A DNA stretch of 11,447 nt from Gammaproteobacteria bacterium. GTDB lineage: Bacteria; Gemmatimonadota; Gemmatimonadetes; Longimicrobiales; Gaopeijiaceae. A program made the translations under genes and the position numbers. Shown piece by piece: positions 1-6,757 of this stretch. Positions within the stretch are counted from its first letter, which is position 1. Each line of letters starts with the position of its first letter. Location: NCBI GenBank assembly GCA_009843625.1, contig VYDD01000454.1, forward strand, positions 322 through 11,768. The letters are read 5' to 3'. A model generated the notes under the pieces. It did no database searches. It saw only the letters and a program-made list of their open reading frames with translations, and had not been told where the DNA came from.

Positions 1-2424
1 ATGCGCGAGTTCGAATCGGTGTCGGAGTGGAGCTTCGACTCGTCGGGACGATTCCTTGCGCTGCGCGGAGATGCGCCCGAGGAGCCGGCGGGGAAGGGGG
101 CCGACCTGCGGATCGTGATGTTGGCCACGGGGTCCGAGACGAGCTTCGGCAACGTCGCGGAGATGGCGTGGAACTCCTCCGGATCACGGATCGCAATGGT
201 GATCGCGACCGGAACCGACCTGGGGAACGGCGTACAGGTCTACGATGCCGGCTCGGGCACGCTGCAGTCGGTGGACGCATCGGGGGCCCGCTACCAGGGG
301 CTGGCGTGGCGCGACGATGCGGCCGAGCTGGCGGCCCTGCGCTCGCGTGAGGATGCCTCGGGCGAGGGTTCCGCCTACGACGTGCTGGCGTGGCGCGGCC
401 TCGACCGCGGACCGGAGATGGTCGTGCTGGGCGAGGGCGCGGCCGGCATCGCGGCCGACCTGGAGGTCGTGAACCGGGCGCCGCAGTGGTCCGACGACGG
501 TGCCATGATCTCCGTCGGGCTCCGGCCCCGTGAAGAAGAAGATGCGCAGGATGCCGGCGCGACCGGGACCGGTGAGGCCGACGCCGACGAGACGGGCTCG
601 CCCGATTCGCAGGACGACGAGCCGGACCTGCCCGGGCTCCAGATCTGGCACAGCCGGGATGTGCGCATCTTTCCGCAGCAGCAGGCGGCGGCGGGCCGCG
701 ACGCGAACCGCACCCTGCTGGCCGTCTGGCATCTGGACGAGAACCGGGTCGTCACCATCGGCTCCGACCTGATGGCCGACGCGACGCTGCTGCACGGCTG
801 GGAGTTCGCCCTGGAGGACATCGCCGAGCCCTATCCCTTCGGCGCGATGTTCGGCCGGCCGTATCACGACGTCTGGTCCGTCGACGTGGATGGCGGGGAG
901 AGGCGCCGGCTCCAGACCCGGATCCGCTACGAGTGGCCCAGCGCAGGCGGCCGCTGGCTCGTGTCTTACGACGGGGCCGACTACTGGAGCGTTGACGTCG
1001 CGACGGGGGACCGGCACGACCTGACCTCGAACCTGCCGACCTCCTTCGTCAACAGCGAATACGACACGCCCACCGATGTTGTCCCGCCCTTCGCCTTCGG
1101 GCCCGGGGGATGGCTGGAGGATGACGCCGGAGTCCTCCTCTACGACAAGCACGACATCTGGCGGGTCGCGCTCGACGGGAGCGGCGCGACGCGGCTCACC
1201 GCCGGCGCCGAGGCCGGCGTCACGCACCGGGTCGCCCGCCTGCCGGATGACGACACCCCCGGCCTCGACCCCGACGCGCCCGTCTACCTCACCCTGTACG
1301 ACGAGAAGACCGAGCAGCGGGGGTACGCCCGCCTGGCGCCGGGCTGGGACGGGCCCGTGGAGACGCTCGTATTCGAGGACGCACTGGTGGGCGGTCTTGC
1401 GCGCGCGGACAGCGCCGACATCCTGCTCTATCGCGCCGAGGCCTTCGCCGACCCGCCCGCCTATTTCGTGGGACCATCCGGCCCGGCCGACGCGGTCCAG
1501 GTCACCGACATCAACCCGTTCATCGCTGAAGTCGCGTGGGGCCGGGCCGAGCTGGTGGACTTCACGAGCGAGAGCGGGCGGGACCTGCAGGCGGTGCTGC
1601 TCTACCCGGCAGGGTACGAGGCCGGGACGGCCGTGCCGACCATCGTCTACACCTACGAGATGCTCTCGCCCCAGATGCACCGCTTCATCGCCCCCAGCGA
1701 GCGCGACTACTACAACTTCACGGCGTGGACCCAGCACGGCTACGCGGTGCTGCTCCCGGACATCGTCTACCGGGCCCGCGACCCGGGGGTGAGCGCGCTG
1801 GAGTCGGTGCGGGCGGCCGTGGCCAGGGTGGTCGACATGGGGGTGGCCGACCCGGACGCGGTCGGGCTCATCGGACACTCCTGGGGCGGCTACCAGGCGA
1901 CCTATCTGCCCACCCGGACCGACATCTTCGCCGCCTCGGTCGCGGGCGCGCCCCTCACCGACTTCGTGAGCTTCATGGGAGCCATCCACTGGAACCCGGG
2001 GATCCCGGAGGTCGACCACTGGGAGACCGGTCAGGCGCGCATGGAGGTGCCGTTCTGGGAGGATCCCGAGGCGCACCGGCGCAACTCGCCCATCCATGAG
2101 GTGCACAACCTGGAGACGCCGCTGCTCATGGCCTTCGGCGACGACGACGGGGTCGTCGACTGGGATCAGGGCACCGAGTTCTACAACTTCGCCCGCCGCG
2201 CCGGGAAACAGATGGTGCTGCTGGTCTACGAGGGCGAGGACCACGGACTGCGCGAGGAAGCCAACCAGAAGGACTATCACCGCCGCATTCTGGAGTGGTT
2301 CGGCCACTACCTGAAGGGCGATCCGGCCCGGTCATGGATCACCGAGGGCGTGTCCCTGCAGGACCTTGACGACGAGAAGAGGCGAGTGGCCGGCGGCCGG
2401 AAGAGAGCCGGCGGCAACTCGTGA
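1..2424 (+). CDS. S9 family (prolyl oligopeptidase-type) serine peptidase, probably 5'-partial
   Basis: Predicted serine peptidase or acylaminoacyl-peptidase-like hydrolase of family S9. The first ~510 residues have the repetitive blade pattern of a WD40/TolB-like beta-propeller; residues ~515-790 form an alpha/beta-hydrolase domain. The triad is visible: nucleophile Ser627 in GHSWGG, Asp716 in GDDDGVVDW and His748 in GEDHG. An acidic low-complexity insert (about residues 178-213, rich in D, E, G and T) sits in the propeller, and the C-terminus is a short basic tail. The reading frame begins with an ATG at the first base, but there is no signal peptide and the protein starts in mid-propeller, whereas secreted relatives usually have a leader and a longer N-terminus. 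The gene therefore most likely begins upstream of the window. The stop TGA overlaps the GTG start of the following MutS-like gene. Substrate is unknown; the role is probably catabolism of exogenous peptides (inference). Confidence 0.9.
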   Translation: MREFESVSEWSFDSSGRFLALRGDAPEEPAGKGADLRIVMLATGSETSFGNVAEMAWNSSGSRIAMVIATGTDLGNGVQVYDAGSGTLQSVDASGARYQGLAWRDDAAELAALRSREDASGEGSAYDVLAWRGLDRGPEMVVLGEGAAGIAADLEVVNRAPQWSDDGAMISVGLRPREEEDAQDAGATGTGEADADETGSPDSQDDEPDLPGLQIWHSRDVRIFPQQQAAAGRDANRTLLAVWHLDENRVVTIGSDLMADATLLHGWEFALEDIAEPYPFGAMFGRPYHDVWSVDVDGGERRRLQTRIRYEWPSAGGRWLVSYDGADYWSVDVATGDRHDLTSNLPTSFVNSEYDTPTDVVPPFAFGPGGWLEDDAGVLLYDKHDIWRVALDGSGATRLTAGAEAGVTHRVARLPDDDTPGLDPDAPVYLTLYDEKTEQRGYARLAPGWDGPVETLVFEDALVGGLARADSADILLYRAEAFADPPAYFVGPSGPADAVQVTDINPFIAEVAWGRAELVDFTSESGRDLQAVLLYPAGYEAGTAVPTIVYTYEMLSPQMHRFIAPSERDYYNFTAWTQHGYAVLLPDIVYRARDPGVSALESVRAAVARVVDMGVADPDAVGLIGHSWGGYQATYLPTRTDIFAASVAGAPLTDFVSFMGAIHWNPGIPEVDHWETGQARMEVPFWEDPEAHRRNSPIHEVHNLETPLLMAFGDDDGVVDWDQGTEFYNFARRAGKQMVLLVYEGEDHGLREEANQKDYHRRILEWFGHYLKGDPARSWITEGVSLQDLDDEKRRVAGGRKRAGGNS

Positions 2425-4346
2425 CGAGCCGAACGGAGCCAGCCTCACCCGGCACGGAGCCGGTCGAACAGCCCGCCGCCCGATACGCGGACCGCGCCCG
2501 CCGCTTCGATGGAGAGGCGGCCGGGAGGGCCGGCGTGGTCCGGTCGCTCGAGCGGCTCCGGCTGTTGGTCTTCGTTGCCACCGGGGTTGGCGCCTGGCTG
2601 TTGGTCTCCCAGGGACGCGGCCAGACGGCCTGGCTGCTCGTGGCGGCGGCGGTTGTTGCCTTTGCGATCGTGGTTGCGCGACACCGGGCCGCCCGACGGC
2701 GGGTGCGCCGCGCGCAGTTGATGGCCGACTTCAATCGCGAGGGGATCGCCCGCGTCGAGCGGCGCTGGTCCGGCCTGCCGCGGCCGTTCAGTCCGCCCGT
2801 GCCGCGGAACCACGACTACGCGGACGACCTGGACCTGCACGGTCGTGCGTCACTACTCCACCTGGCAGGGATTTGCGGAACCGCACCCGGCCGGTCGACG
2901 CTCTGGTCCTGGCTGCTCGCTCCGGCGGACCCGGAGACCATCGCCCTGCGCCAGGAAGCGGTCCGCGAGATGGCCGGCGCCTTCGACTACCGGGATCGCA
3001 TCGCGGCCGAAGCCCGGCTGATGAACAGCGACTCGATGGAGCGGGTGGAGGACTTCCTGCGCTGGTGCGAGAGCCCGGGCTGGCTGTCCGGGCGCACCTG
3101 GCTGCGCTCGGCGGCTGTCCTGCTTCCGCCGGTGAATCTGGGCGCCATCATTCTCTACTCTCTGGGGATGGCGCCCACGGCTGCCGTCGCCTGGCCGCTG
3201 CTGGTGTCGGCTCTGGTGATGGCGCCGGCGTGGAAGGCGATCAGCCGAGCCTTCTCCGAGGCCGACGATGGCGAATCGGGTGTGCGGCACTACGGGTCGC
3301 TACTCGTCCTCCTGGCCGATGCGCCCCTCGATTCACGCTACGCGGCGGACCTCCGACAACGGCTGGGCGCCGGCACGAGACCCGCCCCTCGAGAGATCGC
3401 GACGTTGCGCCGGCTGCTGGACATGGCGGAAGTGAGGAGGTCGCCCCTCTTTCACCTCCCGCTGTCTCTGATACTGCTCTGGGATGTCCACGTCCTGGCC
3501 GCCCTCGAACGCTGGAAGCAGCGGTCCGGCGCTCGCGTCCGGACATGGCTTGACGTCGTCGGCGAGGCCGAGGGGCTGGCCGCCCTGGCGGCCCTCGCCG
3601 CCGATCATCCCGATTGGACCATGCCCACGCTGGACGCCGAAGCCACCACTCTGCGTGGCCGAGCTCTGGGCCATCCGCTTCTCGCCCCCGAACTCTGCGT
3701 GCGCAACGACGTGGAGGTGGGCCCGGCAGGTTCGTTTCTACTGGTGACGGGATCGAACATGTCCGGGAAGTCCACGCTCGTGAAGGCGGTCGGCCTGAAC
3801 GTCGTGCTCGGTCAGGCGGGCGGACCGGTGTGCGCCGAAGCCCTGCGCATCCCACCGCTGCGCGTCGTCACCAGCATCCATGTCACGGACTCCCTTGCCG
3901 ACGGCGTGTCGTTCTTCATGGCCGGGCTGAATCGGCTCAAGCAGGTCGTGGATGCGGCCGAGACACCCGGCACCAGGGAGGGGGCGCGGGCGGGCCAGCC
4001 AGTCTCCGGCGGCCCACGGGTCCTCTACCTCCTCGACGAGATCCTCCAGGGGACCAACAGCGCCGAGCGCAGGATCGCGGCGCGAACCGTTCTGCGGAGG
4101 TTGCTCCGCTCCGGCGCCATCGGGGCGGTTACGACCCACGACCTGTCCCTGGCCGACGCGGAAGACCTGAACGTCCGGGCCGTCCCCGTCCACCTGACCG
4201 AGTCCGTCGGCGACGGGAACGAGGGGCTCACCTTCGACTATCGTCTCAGGACCGGTATCGCCACCTCGACCAACGCTCTGCGGCTCCTGCAGCTCGCAGG
4301 ACTCGGCGATGGCCGCCGGGGCCCCTCCGGGATCGCCCGGGAATAG
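2421..4346 (+). CDS. MutS-family ATPase with predicted membrane helices
   Basis: A 641-residue MutS-related protein. It lacks the N-terminal mismatch-recognition domain of true MutS but keeps a core resembling MutS domain III (from about residue 135, with the RxSLL-type and LRQEAVREM stretches) and a C-terminal domain V ABC-type ATPase. Walker A is GSNMSGKST (residues 444-452, Lys450), Walker B is LYLLDE (Asp539, Glu540) followed by the GTNSAER motif, and the switch histidine is His573 in TTHDLS. Four hydrophobic segments are visible, at about residues 46-64, 69-87, 229-249 and 253-271, so the protein is probably membrane-anchored, unlike MutS1 or MutS2. The start is GTG at 2421, overlapping the peptidase stop (GTGA), which implies translational coupling. 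The ATPase assignment is firm; a role in mismatch repair is not supported, and the real function of this membrane-type subgroup is unclear. Confidence 0.88.
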   Translation: MTSRTEPASPGTEPVEQPAARYADRARRFDGEAAGRAGVVRSLERLRLLVFVATGVGAWLLVSQGRGQTAWLLVAAAVVAFAIVVARHRAARRRVRRAQLMADFNREGIARVERRWSGLPRPFSPPVPRNHDYADDLDLHGRASLLHLAGICGTAPGRSTLWSWLLAPADPETIALRQEAVREMAGAFDYRDRIAAEARLMNSDSMERVEDFLRWCESPGWLSGRTWLRSAAVLLPPVNLGAIILYSLGMAPTAAVAWPLLVSALVMAPAWKAISRAFSEADDGESGVRHYGSLLVLLADAPLDSRYAADLRQRLGAGTRPAPREIATLRRLLDMAEVRRSPLFHLPLSLILLWDVHVLAALERWKQRSGARVRTWLDVVGEAEGLAALAALAADHPDWTMPTLDAEATTLRGRALGHPLLAPELCVRNDVEVGPAGSFLLVTGSNMSGKSTLVKAVGLNVVLGQAGGPVCAEALRIPPLRVVTSIHVTDSLADGVSFFMAGLNRLKQVVDAAETPGTREGARAGQPVSGGPRVLYLLDEILQGTNSAERRIAARTVLRRLLRSGAIGAVTTHDLSLADAEDLNVRAVPVHLTESVGDGNEGLTFDYRLRTGIATSTNALRLLQLAGLGDGRRGPSGIARE

Positions 4347-4351
4347 CTCGC

Positions 4352-4375
4352 CCGGAGCCCTCTCCATTGCTCCGG
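4352..4375. terminator. Inverted repeat in the convergent intergenic gap, possible bidirectional terminator
   Basis: Between the stop of the MutS-like gene (4346) and the stop of the phosphofructokinase gene on the other strand (4377) lies a 7-bp perfect inverted repeat, CCGGAGC at 4352-4358 and GCTCCGG at 4369-4375, with a 10-nt loop. It fills most of the 30-bp convergent gap. No T-run follows on either side, so it is not a canonical intrinsic terminator. Its position suggests a transcription barrier or 3'-end stabiliser for both transcripts. Confidence 0.4.
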
Positions 4376-4376
4376 C

Positions 4377-5459
4377 TCAGTCGCCGAAGGAAATCCCCAC
4401 CGCCCGGGCAGTGCGCACGACATCTCCCCGGGCAGGCACCGTCTTGAGATGCCTCACCGCATCCGCGAGGGGCACCGCCTTCACGTCGGGCGGCTCCAGC
4501 GCGACCATGCAGCCGAACTGTCCGCGCTCGGCGAGTTCGATGGCCGCGGATCCGAATCGCAGGGAGATGATGCGGTCGTAGGCGGTGGGCGCGCCGCCCC
4601 GCTGCAGGTGTCCCAGCACCAGGCTGCGGGTCTCGTGGCGGGTGCGTTCCCTCAGCTGGCGGCTGAGCAGCCTCGCGGCTCCTCCCAGTCGGCGCTTGAG
4701 GCCGGCATGGTCGTCCAGGTATGAAGCCTCTCCACCCACCGGCAGCGCGCCCTCCGCCACGACTACGATCGCGTACTCGTGGCCCCGGCTCCAGCGAGCC
4801 TCGATCGCTTCCACAACCCGGTCGAGCCGGTAGGGGATCTCCGGGATGAGAATCACGTCCGCGGCGGCCGCGAGGCCGGCGAAGAGCGCGATCCAGCCGG
4901 CATGCCGTCCCATCAGCTCCACGACCATGATGCGCTCGTGCGCCTCGGCGGTGGAGTGAAGCTTGTCGATGGCGTCGGTCGCGGTCTGGACGGCGGTATG
5001 GAAGCCGAAGGTGACCACCGTCGCGTCCAGGTCGTTGTCGATGGTCTTGGGCACCCCGATGACGTTGAGGCCCCGGCGCGCCAGGTCGCGCGCGATCCTG
5101 AGCGAGCCGTCGCCGCCGATGGCGATGAGGCAGTCGATCCCCATCTCCCGGAAGCGATCGATGACTTCGCCGGAACGATCCACCGTGCGCACCGAACCGT
5201 CCGGCTGCGTGACCTGGAACGAGAACGGGTTGCCCCGGCTGGTGGTGCCCAGGATGGTGCCGCCCTCGTGCGTGATCCCGCGAACCGCGGCCTCGTCGAG
5301 CACCACCACCCCGCCGTAGCCCGCCTGGAAGAGACCCGAATAGCCCCGCCGGATCCCGAACACTTCCCATCCGCGCGCGCGAGCCGCGAGCACGGCGGCA
5401 CGGATGACCGCGTTGAGCCCGGGAGCGTCCCCGCCGCCGGTGGTGATCGCGATGCGCAT
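4377..5459 (-). CDS. pfkA: 6-phosphofructokinase (mixed ATP/PPi-type residues)
   Basis: Phosphofructokinase of the PfkA fold, 360 residues, phosphorylating fructose 6-phosphate at C1 in glycolysis; cytosolic. Visible motifs are the N-terminal GGGDAPGLN loop (residues 8-16), GTTSRGNP (71-78), the donor-site IGGDGS (114-119), PKTIDND (137-143) with the catalytic base at Asp141, and MGRHAGW (183-189) in the substrate site. The residue equivalent to E. coli Gly104 is Gly118, typical of ATP enzymes, but the position equivalent to Gly124 is Lys138, as in PPi-dependent and group III enzymes. This Gly/Lys combination is known in some ATP-using PFKs (for example of trypanosomes and Streptomyces), so ATP is the more likely donor, but PPi cannot be excluded. 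The frame is open far upstream, but the ATG at 5459 gives the canonical MRIAITTGGG start; its ribosome binding site is weak. It lies 23 bp behind the TPR gene, probably in one transcript. Confidence 0.93.
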   Translation of the reverse strand: MRIAITTGGGDAPGLNAVIRAAVLAARARGWEVFGIRRGYSGLFQAGYGGVVVLDEAAVRGITHEGGTILGTTSRGNPFSFQVTQPDGSVRTVDRSGEVIDRFREMGIDCLIAIGGDGSLRIARDLARRGLNVIGVPKTIDNDLDATVVTFGFHTAVQTATDAIDKLHSTAEAHERIMVVELMGRHAGWIALFAGLAAAADVILIPEIPYRLDRVVEAIEARWSRGHEYAIVVVAEGALPVGGEASYLDDHAGLKRRLGGAARLLSRQLRERTRHETRSLVLGHLQRGGAPTAYDRIISLRFGSAAIELAERGQFGCMVALEPPDVKAVPLADAVRHLKTVPARGDVVRTARAVGISFGD

Positions 5460-5482
5460 GGCTATCTGCCGGAGCCGCCGGG

Positions 5483-6217
5483 TTACCCGCTCTCCCGGTC
5501 CGCGACGGCCTCCAGCACCAGTTCCTGAATAATTCCGTCGTAGGCGTCGACGATCGGCAATCGAGCCGCCGTGTCGAGCATTTCCCGCGCCCGCTCCTCG
5601 CCGTTCTCCTCGTCGAGGTCGGGAAGCCGGATCGCGTATTCGTAGAGCACGACCCTCGACTCCGGCGCCAGTTGCAGCGCCTGCTCGAACAGGACGACCG
5701 CGGCCGGGCGATTCCCTCCGTACATCCGCCGCGCGATGAACCCTTCCGCCGCGATGTCGGCGTGCCATCCGCCGAGCGCCAGCCTGGCCTCCCAGAGATA
5801 GGGATCGAGGCGAATCGCCGCATCCAGCCGTTCGCGGATTCTGCCCGCGAGACCCTGGCGGAGCGCCGTGAAGGCGCCAATGCCCTGAGCGTAGCGGCCG
5901 ACGGCATGGGCAGCCTGATAATGGGCTTCGGCATTCGTCGAATCTGCGCGAATGGCCTCCTCGCTCATGGATATCGCGCGGTCGACCATCTCCTCCCACT
6001 CATCCCCATCCCCGGACGTGAAATAGTGGGCGTGTATCGCGAGCGACCCTGCCGCCAGGGCGTAGCCGTCGGAGGTTTCGAGCGCCTCGGCGATCTCCGC
6101 CGCCTCGAGAAAGCGGCCTTCCACGTACGCGGATCTCGCGTCTTCAAGGGACTGTGCGCCGGCGTCGGCCGCCAGGAGCACGAGGCCCCCCAGCGCCGCG
6201 CATCGGAAAGCGGTCAT
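5483..6217 (-). CDS. Exported TPR-repeat protein
   Basis: A 244-residue protein of unassigned function with a clear Sec signal peptide: MTAFR, a hydrophobic core at about residues 7-18, and a signal peptidase I-type AGA/QS site after residue 21. It lacks a lipobox Cys, so it is probably periplasmic. The mature part is alpha-helical with degenerate tetratricopeptide repeats at about residues 24-46, 75-110, 118-150 and 165-200, recognisable by A-x-x-Y/H-x-x-G patterns and the repeated LDP/LAP turns; the C-terminus is acidic. The ATG at 6217 is preferred over the in-frame GTG at 6229 because GGAG lies 6 nt upstream of the ATG, and the signal peptide then starts normally. The overall look resembles TPR proteins of the TatT/RMD1 type, but this is only a resemblance. 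It probably acts as a protein-interaction scaffold, and is first in a likely two-gene unit with pfkA. Confidence 0.85.
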   Translation of the reverse strand: MTAFRCAALGGLVLLAADAGAQSLEDARSAYVEGRFLEAAEIAEALETSDGYALAAGSLAIHAHYFTSGDGDEWEEMVDRAISMSEEAIRADSTNAEAHYQAAHAVGRYAQGIGAFTALRQGLAGRIRERLDAAIRLDPYLWEARLALGGWHADIAAEGFIARRMYGGNRPAAVVLFEQALQLAPESRVVLYEYAIRLPDLDEENGEERAREMLDTAARLPIVDAYDGIIQELVLEAVADRESG

Positions 6218-6394
6218 CCTGGTCTCCACGGGTTCGGGTCGCAGGGCGGCGTCGGCCCGCTTCCCGGGTGTGTCCCAAGAATCAAACCGCCGCGATAGCG
6301 CCGCAAGGCCGGTTGTTCGACATTAGGTCCGGGCATACCGGCGCTGCTCTCCCGACCGTTTTCCATTCGCGCCGCACACTCATCGGAGGGACCA
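6218..6394. promoter_or_regulatory. Divergent intergenic region, candidate promoters and operator
   Basis: This 177-bp gap separates the minus-strand TPR-pfkA pair from the plus-strand selenoprotein series, so both promoters should lie here. An inverted repeat GCCGGT (6308-6313) / ACCGGC (6337-6342) with a 23-nt spacer could be an operator. A TTGTTC hexamer at 6313-6318 with a poor -10 candidate around 6335-6340 (ATACCG) is the best plus-strand sigma-70-like site I can find, but it is weak. No coding frame with recognisable content and no convincing riboswitch was found. Confidence 0.3.
6385..6390 (+). promoter_or_regulatory. Strong Shine-Dalgarno site defining the selenoprotein start
   Basis: GGAGGG lies 4 nt before the ATG at 6395. 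It is one of the best ribosome binding sites in the window and supports translation starting upstream of the in-frame TGA rather than at the GTG at 6521. Confidence 0.75.
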
Positions 6395-6757
6395 ATGGCC
6401 ACGTCGTCCGTTGAATGGCGGTATCACCGCCCGGGCTGAACCAGTTGCAAGCGTACGCAAGAGTTTCTTGCGCAGAACGAGATCGCGACGGAGGAACTGC
6501 AGAGCGCCACGCGCAACCCCGTGACGGGCGACCAGGTCCTGGGCCTGCTGGAGGGCGTGAGCGACCTCTACGTAGCCAGGGGAAAGAAGATCGTGCACGT
6601 CGATCTGAACGCCGCGCGGCCCGCCGACGAGGACCTCGTGGGCCTGCTCTGCAGCCGCTTCGGAAAGCTCCGCGCGCCCACCATGCGCAGCGGGCATCGG
6701 CTCATGGTGGGATACAACGCGGAGATGCTGTCGACGCTGCTCAGTCCGGAGGGATGA
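6395..6757 (+). CDS. ArsC/Spx-like selenoprotein (Sec at codon 15, UxxC active site)
   Basis: Predicted 120-residue thioredoxin-fold protein of the ArsC/Spx/YffB superfamily, read continuously from ATG 6395 to TGA 6755-6757 if the in-frame TGA at 6437-6439 is decoded as selenocysteine. The N-terminal strand WRYHRPG is followed by U15-T-S-C18-K, matching the CxxC redox motif at the same place in Spx-type proteins. The C-terminal half carries KKIVHVDL and the hallmark LRAPTMRSG (residues 92-100) with the expected cis-proline at Pro95, then LMVGYN. Length is normal for the family. Evidence for Sec rather than termination: strong homology-like content on both sides of the TGA in one frame, a strong ribosome binding site upstream, and a hairpin just downstream. 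Elsewhere in the window TGA serves as a stop, so it is not globally reassigned. The likely role is a thiol/selenol oxidoreductase or arsenate reductase-like enzyme; the substrate is unknown. Its stop overlaps the next gene (ATGA). The alternative is a Cys(TGC)-to-TGA pseudogene. Confidence 0.85.
6437..6439 (+). other. In-frame UGA predicted to encode selenocysteine
   Basis: This TGA is codon 15 of the frame starting at 6395, preceded by GGC (Gly14) and followed by ACC AGT TGC AAG (Thr-Ser-Cys-Lys). It occupies the first position of a CxxC-like redox motif, the usual site of Cys/Sec exchange in thioredoxin-fold selenoproteins. Confidence 0.83.
6456..6472 (+). promoter_or_regulatory. Bacterial SECIS hairpin
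   Basis: Perfect 7-bp stem CGCAAGA (6456-6462) / TCTTGCG (6466-6472) closing a GTT loop (6463-6465). The stem starts 16 nt after the TGA and the loop begins 23 nt after it. A G in the first loop position and this spacing agree with the published general model of bacterial SECIS elements, which lie inside the coding region just 3' of the UGA and bind SelB. A possible extra lower stem GTT (6444-6446) / AAC (6476-6478) is weak. A competing 4-bp pairing TTGC (6445-6448) / GCAA (6457-6460) is less stable. Confidence 0.7.

Noticed and set aside
184..2307. Long minus-strand frame (707 residues) antisense to the peptidase
   Set aside because: Its composition is typical of the shadow of a GC-rich gene (V, G, R, H-rich with no motifs), and the plus-strand frame has a complete catalytic triad.
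2366..3553. Plus-strand frame of 395 residues overlapping the MutS-like gene
   Set aside because: Arg/Pro/Gly-rich out-of-frame translation with no motifs; the MutS frame has Walker A and B.
5460..5999. N-terminal extension of the phosphofructokinase
   Set aside because: The frame is open, but the extension overlaps the TPR gene, is Arg/Gly-rich, and the family starts at MRIAITTGGG.
6437..6439. TGA as genetic-code reassignment (Trp or Gly)
   Set aside because: Several neighbouring genes end in TGA at the expected family length, and Trp and Gly are encoded normally by TGG and GGN.
6521..6757. Separate 78-residue gene starting at GTG 6521
   Set aside because: It is the C-terminal part of the selenoprotein frame; it has no good ribosome binding site and would lack the redox motif, while the upstream ATG has GGAGGG and in-frame family-like sequence.
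6395..6757. Pseudogene with a nonsense mutation
   Set aside because: The rest of the frame is intact with no frameshift, the stop lies exactly at the redox Cys position and a SECIS-like hairpin follows. It cannot be fully excluded without the selenocysteine machinery.
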